36,695 nucleotides of DNA from JASHVB01 sp049522565 (GTDB lineage: Bacteria; Pseudomonadota; Alphaproteobacteria; Acetobacterales; Acetobacteraceae), in NCBI GenBank assembly GCA_049522565.1, contig JBEKNT010000016.1, forward strand, positions 1-36,695, given 5' to 3'. The notes below the pieces were generated by a model, which was not told the DNA's origin, ran no database searches, and saw nothing but the letters and a program-made list of their open reading frames with translations. The position numbers were made by a program, and so were the translations under genes. Positions 16,108 to 23,500 of this stretch are shown here, in pieces (positions within the stretch are counted from its first letter, which is position 1; each line of letters opens with the position of its first letter).

Positions 16108-17207
16108 CCGCGCGGCTCGGCGTCACCTATCACGTGCGCAGCGATGCCGCTTCCATCGAGGCGCGTGCGCAGGCGATCGCGGTCGAGCAAAGCGTGGAGA
16201 TGCCCCTGGAGGCGATCGACGAACCGGCGGTGCTGCGCGACATCGTCGGCGAGGTGCAGTCGATCGAACCGCTGGACGACGACCGTTTCGCTGTGCGTAT
16301 CGGCCTGGCTACCGCAACGATCGGCCACGACGCCGGGCAATTGCTCAACATGCTGTTCGGCAACACGTCGCTGCACGACGACGTGGTGCTGCACGATGTG
16401 ACGCTCCCCGGCGCACTGGTCGCGGCGTTCGGCGGCCCCCGGCACGGCATCGCCGGCCTGCGCCAACGCGTCGGCGCCGGCCGCCGCGCCCTGACATGCT
16501 CTGCCCTGAAACCGCAGGGCCTGTCGGCGGAACGGCTCGGCGTGTTGGCGGAGCGCTTCGCGCGTGGCGGCATCGACTACATCAAGGACGATCACGGTCT
16601 GGCCGCGCAGGACTACAGCCGCTTCGAAGATCGCGTCCGCGCCTGCGCCGCCGGCGTGGCGCGCGCGACCCGGGCGACCGGGCATCCCACGCGCTATGTG
16701 CCGAGCCTGTCGGGCGACCTGAACGCGATGCGCCGGCAGGTTGGGGTGGCGCGGGCATCGGGGCTCGATTGCGTGCTGCTGGCACCGCTGATCGCCGGGT
16801 TCGCCAACATGCAGGCGCTGGTTGCGGAATTTCCCGATGTGGCGTTCTTTGCGCATCCCAGCCTGGGCGGCGCGGCGCGCATCGCGCCCGCGCTGCTGAT
16901 CGGCACGCTGTTCCGGCTGGTCGGGGCGGACGCGGTGATCTTCCCCAATTTCGGTGGCCGTTTCGGCTACTCGCCGGACACCTGCCGACTACTAGCGGAC
17001 AATGCGCGCGCGGTGCGCGACGGGATGCGCGCGAGCCTGCCGGTGCCGGCCGGCGGCATGACGCTGCAACGCACGCCGGAGCTGCTTGACTTCTACGGCG
17101 CCGACGCAATGTTGCTGATCGGCGGCAATCTGCTGTTGGCGCGCGAGCGGCTGGCCGAGGAGACCGCCGCCTTCACGCGCGCCGTCGCGGCACACGACTA
17201 TCGGTAG
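16104..17207 (+). CDS. RuBisCO-like protein (form IV)
   Basis: 367 aa, shorter than the roughly 470 aa of true RuBisCO. Alignment by eye to the large subunit: K136 in ALKPQGLS matches the K175 region; GGIDYIKDDHG puts K161, D162, D163 at the metal site, with H164 in place of Glu204; H251 in HPSLGG matches the H294 region; AGGMT at 317-321 matches the SGG phosphate loop with Ser379 changed to Ala; IGG at 339-341 matches the second phosphate Gly pair. The flexible loop-6 lysine is not seen. It therefore should enolise a sugar phosphate or similar compound but not fix CO2. Known roles of such proteins include methionine salvage enolase, 5-methylthioribulose-1-phosphate isomerase and isoapionate-phosphate decarboxylase. 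Its own reaction is open; a cupin gene follows after 5 nt. Confidence 0.88.
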   Translation: MTARLGVTYHVRSDAASIEARAQAIAVEQSVEMPLEAIDEPAVLRDIVGEVQSIEPLDDDRFAVRIGLATATIGHDAGQLLNMLFGNTSLHDDVVLHDVTLPGALVAAFGGPRHGIAGLRQRVGAGRRALTCSALKPQGLSAERLGVLAERFARGGIDYIKDDHGLAAQDYSRFEDRVRACAAGVARATRATGHPTRYVPSLSGDLNAMRRQVGVARASGLDCVLLAPLIAGFANMQALVAEFPDVAFFAHPSLGGAARIAPALLIGTLFRLVGADAVIFPNFGGRFGYSPDTCRLLADNARAVRDGMRASLPVPAGGMTLQRTPELLDFYGADAMLLIGGNLLLARERLAEETAAFTRAVAAHDYR

Positions 17208-17212
17208 AGACC

Positions 17213-17671
17213 ATGGACAGCGAACAGACCGGACAGAAACGCGACTTCCACGAGGGTTTCCGCTGGGATGGCGTCGCGCACATGCCGTACAAGCAGGATG
17301 GCAGCGCGCCGTTCAAGGACATCTCGCGCCAGGTGCTGTTCCAGGAACCCGACATGGGTTGCGAGTTGCGCTATTTCGAAATGGATCCCGGCGGCTATTC
17401 GACACTGGAGCGGCATGAGCATGCCCACGCCGTGATGATCCTGCGCGGCCATGGACACTGCCTGCTGGGCGACGCCGTCGTGACGGTGAAGCCGTTCGAC
17501 CTGGTGACGATTCCGTCCTGGACCTGGCACCAGTTTCGCGCCACGCAGGGTGAACCGCTTGGCTTCCTGTGCATGGTGAACCAGCAGCGCGATCGTCCGC
17601 AGTTGCCGACGCCGGAGGAACTGGCTGCGCTGAAATCGGTGCCGGCGATTGGGAAGTTTCTGGCGGGGTGA
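17213..17671 (+). CDS. cupin domain protein, possible partner of the RuBisCO-like protein
   Basis: 152-aa single-domain cupin. Motif 1 is PGGYSTLERHEHAHAVMILR at about 59-78, with H68, H70 and H72, the last in place of the usual glutamate; motif 2 is PFDLVTIPSWTWHQF with H106. These would bind a divalent metal. It starts 5 nt after the RuBisCO-like gene. In Rhodospirillum rubrum a cupin encoded near a RuBisCO-like protein converts 1-methylthioxylulose-5-phosphate to deoxyxylulose phosphate with release of methanethiol, so a similar role is a reasonable hypothesis. C120 and C50 are the only cysteines apart from C83; whether any is catalytic is unknown. Confidence 0.85.
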   Translation: MDSEQTGQKRDFHEGFRWDGVAHMPYKQDGSAPFKDISRQVLFQEPDMGCELRYFEMDPGGYSTLERHEHAHAVMILRGHGHCLLGDAVVTVKPFDLVTIPSWTWHQFRATQGEPLGFLCMVNQQRDRPQLPTPEELAALKSVPAIGKFLAG

Positions 17672-17693
17672 GATGTCGGGATAAGTGGGGATC

Positions 17694-17799
17694 CTCCCCC
17701 TCCCCTTGAGGGAGGGGGTTGGGGGAGGGGTGGGTACACCCACGGACGGCGGCTGTACGCACCCCTCCCCCCAACCCCCTCCCTCAAGGGGAGGGGGAG
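17694..17799. repeat. long inverted repeat, C/T-rich family, copy 2
   Basis: Arms 17694-17736 and 17756-17799 pair with a one-nucleotide indel and one mismatch, and are almost identical to the arms at 12751-12857. The loop differs. It lies between cupin and dehydrogenase genes on the same strand, only 21 nt before the dehydrogenase ATG, so it may reduce read-through between the first three and the later genes of the run. Confidence 0.85.
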
Positions 17800-17820
17800 A
17801 CCAACAATCTGGGGGGAAAC

Positions 17821-18873
17821 ATGGCTCCGAACACCAAGCGCGTCTTTTATGTGAAATACGTGTCGTCGCCGCTGTTCAATCAGATCCTGGCGCAGCGGCC
17901 GGACGTGCAGCTCGACCGGCTGGAGAACGAATCGCCTGACGACGTTGCGACGCCGGTCCTGACCCAGGCGCATGTCTACCAGATCGGCGCCTCGCGCCAG
18001 GTGATCGCGCCGCATTTCCAGGTTGCCGATGCGCTGCTGGAACGCACGCCCAACCTGGTCGCGGTATCATCCAACGGTGCGGGCTACGATACCGTCGATG
18101 TCGATGCCTGTACGCGCCAGGGCATCGCCGTGGTGAACCAGTCCGGCGGCAACAAGGAAGGCGTGGCGGAGCATGCGTTGGCGATGATGCTGACGCTGTC
18201 GAAGCGCATCATCGAGACCGATCGTCGCATGCGCGCCGGCCCCGACATCCCGCGCAACCAGTATATCGGCCGCGAGTTGCTGAACCGCACCGTCGGCGTC
18301 ATCGGCATCGGCAATGTCGGCGGCCGGGTCGCCGAGCTGTGCCGCGGCTTGTTCAAGATGCGCGTGCTGGCCTGCGACCCGTATCTCACCGCGGCGCAGA
18401 TCGAGGCCCGCGGGGCCGAAAAGGTGGCGCTGGACGAGCTGCTGCGGCAGGCGGATTTCGTCTCGGTGCATTGTCCGCTGACGCGCGAGTCGCGCGGGAT
18501 GATGGGGGCGGCGCAGTTCGCGCTGATGCGGCCGGACGCGTGGTTCGTCACCACGGCGCGCGGCTTCATCCATGACGAGCATGCTCTGGCGGAGGCGCTG
18601 GCGACGAAGAAAATCGCGGGTGCCGGTCTGGACGTATGGGAGGACGAGCCGCCGCCGCACGACCATCCGTTGCTGAAGTTCGACAACGTGCTGGTCAGCC
18701 CGCACACCGCCGGCGCCACCGAGGAATCGCGCGAGAACATGGCGCGTTTCGCGGCGGAGCAGGTGCTGGAGATATTGGATGGGAAGCGGCCTCCGAGGCT
18801 GGTGAATCCGGAAGTGTGGCCGGCGTACCGCGAACGCTTCGCGCGGATCATGGGATTTTCCCCGCCGGACTGA
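17821..18873 (+). CDS. D-isomer-specific 2-hydroxyacid dehydrogenase (NAD)
   Basis: 350-aa dehydrogenase of the D-3-phosphoglycerate / D-lactate dehydrogenase superfamily. The nucleotide-binding motif is GVIGIGNVGGRVA at about 159-171 with D186 following strand 2. The catalytic triad is present: R247 in TTARGF, E276 in DVWEDEP and H295 in SPHTAG. The GAGYD and GNKEGVAEHAL segments are family features. It would reduce a 2-oxo acid to a D-2-hydroxyacid or run in reverse. The ATG at 17821 follows a strong GGGGGGAAAC site; the frame is open upstream through the palindromic repeat, which I treat as non-coding. The GrpB-family gene begins 6 nt after it. Confidence 0.92.
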   Translation: MAPNTKRVFYVKYVSSPLFNQILAQRPDVQLDRLENESPDDVATPVLTQAHVYQIGASRQVIAPHFQVADALLERTPNLVAVSSNGAGYDTVDVDACTRQGIAVVNQSGGNKEGVAEHALAMMLTLSKRIIETDRRMRAGPDIPRNQYIGRELLNRTVGVIGIGNVGGRVAELCRGLFKMRVLACDPYLTAAQIEARGAEKVALDELLRQADFVSVHCPLTRESRGMMGAAQFALMRPDAWFVTTARGFIHDEHALAEALATKKIAGAGLDVWEDEPPPHDHPLLKFDNVLVSPHTAGATEESRENMARFAAEQVLEILDGKRPPRLVNPEVWPAYRERFARIMGFSPPD

Positions 18874-18879
18874 GCGTCG

Positions 18880-19407
18880 ATGGATGACGTCGCACTGGTC
18901 GCGTACGACCCGGACTGGCCGCGCCAGTTCGCAATGGAAGCGGAACGGCTGCGCGGGGTGCTCGATCCGGCGCTGGTGCTTGGCATCGAGCATTTCGGCA
19001 GCACCGCGGTGCCCGGGCTGATCGCCAAGCCGATCATCGATATCCTGATTGCCGTTCGTTCGCTGGCGACGGCCAGGACAGCGGCTGTCGCGCCGATTGT
19101 GTCGCTCGGCTACGTCTATTGGGAGGACAATCCGAAGCCGGACCGCATGTTCTTCGTGAAGGGCATGCCGCCGTACGGCGCGCGACGTACGCACCACGTG
19201 CATATCACCGAACCGGCGGGAGAGATGTGGCAGCGGCGCCTGGCATTCCGCGACTACCTGCGGGCGCATCCGGACGAGGCGCAGCGCTACGCCGCGTTGA
19301 AGCACGACCTCGCGCGGCAATACACGACGGATCGCGAGGCCTATACCGAGGCGAAGAGCGACTACGTGCAGGCGGTGTATCTCCGCATGGGTCTTGTGCC
19401 GGATTGA
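18880..19407 (+). CDS. GrpB/UPF0157 family nucleotidyltransferase-like protein
   Basis: 175-aa protein. It begins with the family's YDPDWP segment, then HFGSTAVPGLIAKPIIDILI at about 38-57. This is the minimal nucleotidyltransferase active-site pattern, with GS at 40-41 and D54. HHVHITEP is near 106-113, and the WQRRLAFRDYLRAHP and Y..LK.DLA segments follow, all typical of GrpB. The biochemical role of this family is not established; some members are joined to dephospho-CoA kinase. It lies 6 nt after the dehydrogenase gene and probably shares its transcript; a functional tie is not implied by the family. Confidence 0.88.
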   Translation: MDDVALVAYDPDWPRQFAMEAERLRGVLDPALVLGIEHFGSTAVPGLIAKPIIDILIAVRSLATARTAAVAPIVSLGYVYWEDNPKPDRMFFVKGMPPYGARRTHHVHITEPAGEMWQRRLAFRDYLRAHPDEAQRYAALKHDLARQYTTDREAYTEAKSDYVQAVYLRMGLVPD

Positions 19408-19460
19408 CTTGTCGTTGCTGGTGCCGACACTGCCGCGCCGGCTGGTGAGAAGGGGGATGC

Positions 19461-20300
19461 ATGGAACCGTTGGTGACGACAGACTGGCTCGCCGGAGAGC
19501 TTGGCAAGCCGGATATCGTGGTGTTCGACGCGACGAAATACCTGCCGAACGAACCCAGGGACGGGCATGCCGAGTTCCTTGCCGCGCATATTCCCGGGGC
19601 ACGCTATTTCGATATCGACGCGATCGCCGACACCGACACCGACCTGCCGCACATGGTCCCCACGCCGGGTCGCTTCGCCAAGTTGATGGGCCAGCTTGGC
19701 GTCGGCAATGCATCGCGCGTGGTGTTCTACGACCAGAAGGGGTTGGCCTCGGCGGCGCGCGGCTGGTGGCTGATGGGGCTGTTCGGCCATGACAATGCGG
19801 CCGTGCTGGACGGCGGATTGCCGAAATGGGTGAAGGAGGGCCGCGCCACGCAATCCGGTGAGCCGGCCGCGCCGCAAGCCGCGACCTTCCGTCCGGATTT
19901 CCGCGCGGCTCGGCTGCGCGGGGTCGGCGACGTGCTGCGCAATGTCGAAACGCGGGCGGAACTGGTGCTGGACGCGCGCGCCGCGGGCCGCTTCACCGGT
20001 GCCACGCCGGAACCGCGTGCCGGCATGCGCAGCGGGCATATCCCCGGCTCGGCGAACATCCCCTATACCGATCTGCTGAACGATGACGGAACGTTCCGTC
20101 CGGTCGCAGCGGTGCGCGCCCGCTTCGCGCAGGCCGGCGTCGATGGCGGGCGCTTGCCGGTGACAAGCTGCGGCTCCGGCGTCACCGCCTGCATCCTGAC
20201 GCTGGGTCTGCGCCTCGCCGGATTGCCGGAGGGCGCGGTGTATGACGGGTCGTGGACCGAATGGGGCGGCCGAGCGGACACCCCGGTGGAGACAGGTTGA
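19461..20300 (+). CDS. sseA: 3-mercaptopyruvate sulfurtransferase
   Basis: 279-aa tandem rhodanese protein. The N-terminal domain (about 1-125) has the fold words VVFDATKYLPN and AHIPGARYFDID but no catalytic cysteine. The C-terminal domain (about 150-279) has SGHIPGSANIPY and the active loop CGSGVTA with nucleophile C237. That loop matches mercaptopyruvate sulfurtransferase rather than thiosulfate sulfurtransferase (CRKGVTA). R186 and R190 are candidates for substrate binding. It would move sulfane sulfur from 3-mercaptopyruvate to thiol acceptors or cyanide. It directly abuts metC (next base after the stop), a strong sign of a sulfur-amino-acid operon. Confidence 0.93.
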   Translation: MEPLVTTDWLAGELGKPDIVVFDATKYLPNEPRDGHAEFLAAHIPGARYFDIDAIADTDTDLPHMVPTPGRFAKLMGQLGVGNASRVVFYDQKGLASAARGWWLMGLFGHDNAAVLDGGLPKWVKEGRATQSGEPAAPQAATFRPDFRAARLRGVGDVLRNVETRAELVLDARAAGRFTGATPEPRAGMRSGHIPGSANIPYTDLLNDDGTFRPVAAVRARFAQAGVDGGRLPVTSCGSGVTACILTLGLRLAGLPEGAVYDGSWTEWGGRADTPVETG

Positions 20301-21509
20301 ATGACCGACACGCCGCCGCGCGGCTTCCGCACCAGGCTGTCGCATACCGGCCGCGCCGGCAAGCGCACGCACGGCTTCGTCAATCCGCCGCTGCTGCGCG
20401 GCTCCACGGTGCTGACCCCGACCGTCGCCGACCGGCGCGCGCTGGCGGCAAGGCGCGGCGAGCGCGCGTTGACCTACGGGTTGGGCGGCAGCGCAACGCA
20501 CTGGGCGCTGGAGGACGTGATCGCCGAGGTGGAAGGCGGTACGCGCTGCGCTATCGTGTGCTCGGGGTTGGCGGCGGTGACGACGCCGCTGCTGGCGTTC
20601 CTGAATGCCGGCGATCATTGCCTGATGCCGGATCACGTCTATGGCCCGACGCGCAACTTCGCCTCGGGCATGCTGAAGCGTCTCGGCATCGAGACGACCT
20701 TCTATCATCCGGAAATCGACGAGGCCGGGATCGCGGCGCTGCTGCGGCCGAACACGAAGGTGGTGTTTGTCGAAAGTCCCGGCAGCCATACGTTCGAGGT
20801 GCAGGACGTGCCGGCGATCGCCCGCGCGGCGCATGCGCACGGGGCGCCGGGGAGCGTCAAGGTGCTGATGGACAACACCTGGGGCATCCATCACTTCCAG
20901 CCGTTCACGCACGGCGTCGATGTGTCGATCCAGGCGGCGACGAAATATCCAGCGGGGCACTCGGACGTTCTGATCGGCGCGGTCACGGTGAACAGCGAGG
21001 CGGACTGGCAGACGCTGTTCGCGGCGGCGCGCGGGCTGGGGCAGTACGCCAGTCCCGACGATGTGTGGCTGACGCTGCGCGGCATGCGCACGATGGGCGT
21101 GCGGCTGGCGGCGCAGATGGATGCCGGGATCGAGGTTGCGTTCTGGCTGTCGAAGCGGCCGGAGGTGGCGCGCGTGCTGCATCCGGCGCTGCCCGGCGCG
21201 CCCGGCCACGCTCTGTGGCGGCGCGATTTCACCGGCGCGTGCAGCCTGTTCGGGGTGGAGTTCCGGCCGGAGTTTTCTCCGGAAAGCACGCATGCGTTCG
21301 TCGAGGCGCTGGAACTGTTCGGCATCGGCGCGTCATGGGGCGGGTTCGAAAGCCTGGCGTTGCCGACGACCGGATTCATCACCCGCACCGCGGGGAGTGG
21401 TCGGTTCGATGGCCCGGTGGTGCGGCTGCATATCGGGCTGGAGGATGTCGCCGACCTGATCGCCGATCTGGAGCAGGGGCTGGGGGTGATGCGGGGGTTT
21501 GGGACGTGA
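20301..21509 (+). CDS. metC: cystathionine beta-lyase
   Basis: 402-aa PLP enzyme of the Cys/Met metabolism (transsulfuration) family. The Schiff-base lysine is K215 in AATKYPAGHSD, the MetC form of the motif; the PLP-phosphate loop is CSGLAAVTTP near 87-96, D191 in LMDNTWG holds the pyridine nitrogen, and Y59 in LTYGLGG comes from the partner subunit. SLALPTTG near the end is the family's carboxylate-binding part. It cleaves cystathionine to homocysteine, pyruvate and ammonia, and MetC enzymes also release H2S or methanethiol from cysteine derivatives. The ATG follows the sseA stop directly. Confidence 0.92.
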   Translation: MTDTPPRGFRTRLSHTGRAGKRTHGFVNPPLLRGSTVLTPTVADRRALAARRGERALTYGLGGSATHWALEDVIAEVEGGTRCAIVCSGLAAVTTPLLAFLNAGDHCLMPDHVYGPTRNFASGMLKRLGIETTFYHPEIDEAGIAALLRPNTKVVFVESPGSHTFEVQDVPAIARAAHAHGAPGSVKVLMDNTWGIHHFQPFTHGVDVSIQAATKYPAGHSDVLIGAVTVNSEADWQTLFAAARGLGQYASPDDVWLTLRGMRTMGVRLAAQMDAGIEVAFWLSKRPEVARVLHPALPGAPGHALWRRDFTGACSLFGVEFRPEFSPESTHAFVEALELFGIGASWGGFESLALPTTGFITRTAGSGRFDGPVVRLHIGLEDVADLIADLEQGLGVMRGFGT

Positions 21510-21544
21510 TGCGGGTGGGGCGCGGTGCCGGTCGGTCACCGCGT

Positions 21545-21934
21545 CTATGCGACGGTGACGTCGGTACGGCCGAAATCGTCGCCCTTGAACAAGAGCGGTA
21601 GCCCCGTCTCCACGGCGAGAGCGTAACTGCAGCAATCGCCGAAATTCAGGCCAGCGCCACGTTGCCTGCCCTTGCCATAGCGAAGGAACGCGTCGACGGC
21701 TCGGCGCGACTGGCTCTCGGTGAACGGCACGATTTCGGCGCCGATCGCTTGCACCAGGCGATCAACCTGAAAGCGCGCCAAGGGGCCGCTTCTGCCGATC
21801 ATGACCATGCAGGTCTCAAGATACGATGCTGCGCTGACCAGGCAGAGGGGTGTCGCCACCGCGGTCTGCATGAACCGATCGGACTCGGGTTCCTGCAACA
21901 GAATGGCGACGAGAGCCGAACTGTCGATCACCAT
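21545..21934 (-). CDS. vapC: VapC-type PIN domain ribonuclease toxin
   Basis: 129-aa PIN-domain protein. Acidic metal ligands are in place: D4 in MVIDSSAL, E40 in SYLETCMV, D100 in NFGDCCSYALA and D119-D120 in LFKGDDF. PIN toxins of VapBC systems cleave tRNA or rRNA with Mg2+. The ATG overlaps the stop of the upstream antitoxin gene (TGATG), the standard coupling of such pairs. Confidence 0.92.
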   Translation of the reverse strand: MVIDSSALVAILLQEPESDRFMQTAVATPLCLVSAASYLETCMVMIGRSGPLARFQVDRLVQAIGAEIVPFTESQSRRAVDAFLRYGKGRQRGAGLNFGDCCSYALAVETGLPLLFKGDDFGRTDVTVA

Positions 21935-22182
21935 CAGCCGAACAGGCCGTTCTCGTCGTAGCCGATGATCTCATCCGGCGGCCGGTCGTCCAGGACGGGC
22001 AGTTGCGCCACCGCTTCCTGGATGGCGCGGATCGTGGCAATGGCTTCGGCTTGCGCCGCGGGCGAGCGGGCTGGCTGCGGGAGGATGATCGCAGCGTCAT
22101 GCTCGCCTGGTGCGGCACCCGGAGCGTATCCGGTGATGGTGCCGTCAGGAGAGACATGGATATGGGCCTGGATGATGCTCAT
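21934..22182 (-). CDS. VapB-like antitoxin
   Basis: 82-aa protein starting MSIIQAHIHVSPDGTITGY. The first 40 residues are beta-rich, the middle is helical, and the C-terminus ends RPPDEIIGYDENGLFG. A GYDExGL tail is common among antitoxins encoded before PIN toxins and probably fills the toxin's active site. The ATG at 22182 has GGAGGCGAACC directly before it. The frame is open upstream but without a gene-like sequence. It is paired with the PIN toxin gene by a one-base overlap. Confidence 0.82.
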   Translation of the reverse strand: MSIIQAHIHVSPDGTITGYAPGAAPGEHDAAIILPQPARSPAAQAEAIATIRAIQEAVAQLPVLDDRPPDEIIGYDENGLFG

Positions 22183-22424
22183 GGTTCGCCTCCGCGGCAG
22201 GTGATAGCACATTCGGCTCCGGATGGCGCGGTTGCCGGCCCGATGCCAGATCGCCCGCTTGGGCTCACATCTGCCAGGACGGGGCTCCCCCGCCACGGGC
22301 CCGTTGCGTTCAGTGAACGCCGCACTGTGGCCAACTGCCCCGTTCAGTCCGGGTAATTGCTGTGTTTGAAGGTCTGCAATGGGTGGAATGCAGACCTTCA
22401 GGCCGAAGCTTTGACCAGCGCCCA

Positions 22425-22610
22425 TTACGCCGCCCTGACGCCGGCCACGAAGGTATTCACCTCGCTGAATAGTTGTTCGGCCTGCTTCGAGAGATCGTAT
22501 ACTGCGTTCAGGACCTGACCGGCCGCCGTGCCCGTTTTGCTCGCCGCCTGGCTCACTCCGGGTGCTGATGCCATGCGACCGATCGTCAGGATCGCGCGCG
22601 AGATGCTGCC
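22425..22610 (-). pseudogene. C-terminal remnant of a methyl-accepting chemotaxis protein gene
   Basis: Reading the minus strand from about 22610 to the TAA at 22425 gives ISRAILTIGRMASAPGVSQ, then AASKTGTAAGQVLNAVYDLS, then KQAEQLFSEVNTFVAGVRAA. This is the standard C-terminal end of many alphaproteobacterial chemoreceptors (VSQAA..TG.AA.QVL with LS.QAE.L..EV..FL..VRAA). A stop codon lies in frame just upstream and the rest of the receptor is missing, replaced by the TetR gene that ends at 22620. The first internal ATG is at 22574. It is most likely the leftover tail of a deleted or inserted-into receptor gene. Confidence 0.75.
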
Positions 22611-22619
22611 AGACGCCTA

Positions 22620-23237
22620 TTACAATCGTTGATCGGGTGGGCTTTCGCCCAAGCGAAACAGCGCCCGGAACAGCAGATCAACGAGCGCTCGCCTGTCTGA
22701 TATGTTCACGCCGCCGGCCGCCAATAGAGACTGACCAATGATAGCTGCGGCTGTCACCTCAGTGAGTATCTTCAGTTCTGCGACCGGCTGCCCCCCTAGA
22801 CTCGCTATGGCGGTTTTCATCATCTGCTCCCACTGATCCCAGCGCGCACGATATGCCCGGGCCAACGCCGGGCGAAGCGCCGGTTCCCGTCTGGCCTGCA
22901 TCAACAACTCAAGCGCAACCACGCGCGTGGCCTCGTCCTCCTCCGCGAATCGTGCCGCCAGCGCGTTATAGAAGCTCCGCGGATTTTCAATATGACGAGT
23001 GGCTATCTCATAACTCATGCGCTTGTACGCCTCGGTGATCGTGTCAACGAGTGCGAGGACCAACGCTTCCTTCGAGGCGAAGTTGGAATAGACCGCGCCT
23101 TTCGAGAAGCCCGCCGCCTCTGCAATTGTCTCCACGCTTGCCCCCGCATAGCCATGTTCGGCAATCACCGTCCGCGCCGCATCGATCAGTTTCGCACGTG
23201 TCCTGGCCTGGCTCGCTTCTCTTGTCAGTCGCACCAT
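22620..23237 (-). CDS. TetR/AcrR family transcriptional regulator
   Basis: 205-aa regulator. The N-terminal helix-turn-helix spans about residues 14-60: RAKLIDAARTVIAEHGYAGA, then SVETIAEAAGFSKGAVYSNF and ASKEALVLAL. The rest is an all-helical ligand and dimer domain. The ATG at 23237 was chosen because GGAGG lies seven nt upstream. It is divergent from the AraC-type gene, and the 263-nt gap has several CATACC/GGTATG half-sites that could be its operators. The ligand is unknown; no transporter or enzyme gene adjoins. Confidence 0.9.
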   Translation of the reverse strand: MVRLTREASQARTRAKLIDAARTVIAEHGYAGASVETIAEAAGFSKGAVYSNFASKEALVLALVDTITEAYKRMSYEIATRHIENPRSFYNALAARFAEEDEATRVVALELLMQARREPALRPALARAYRARWDQWEQMMKTAIASLGGQPVAELKILTEVTAAAIIGQSLLAAGGVNISDRRALVDLLFRALFRLGESPPDQRL

Positions 23238-23324
23238 CCGCACACCTCCATTCCGTAGTTCGAGCACTGTCGCCACCCAGCCGCGGACGCATCCAGGATA
23301 CTGTGTGGAATTCCAATCCCGATA

Positions 23325-23403
23325 GGTATGTGACGACGGTATGACACCCATGCGCACGCTCATACCGTATGGTACTAGCATACCGACCGATATCTGTATA
23401 CTG
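23325..23403. promoter_or_regulatory. cluster of CATACC/GGTATG half-sites, candidate TetR operator and promoter
   Basis: GGTATG occurs at 23325-23330 and 23338-23343. The odd palindrome CATACCGTATG is at 23361-23371, and CATACC occurs again at 23379-23384. Further on, TATACT at about 23397 looks like a -10 element for the rightward AraC-type gene. The grouping within 60 nt between divergent regulators fits an autoregulatory operator. Confidence 0.5.
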
Positions 23404-23500
23404 CCCCGTCGAGGCCGCGGCCCCGGCAAACAAGCCACAGCCACCGTCAGATTGGCGGGACAGGACGGGGCATGGCGCGTGGGGACCAAGGTGAGGGAAG

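Noticed and set aside
16104..17207. True CO2-fixing RuBisCO
   Set aside because: The loop-6 lysine is not seen, Glu204 and Ser379 equivalents are changed, and the protein is about 100 residues short.
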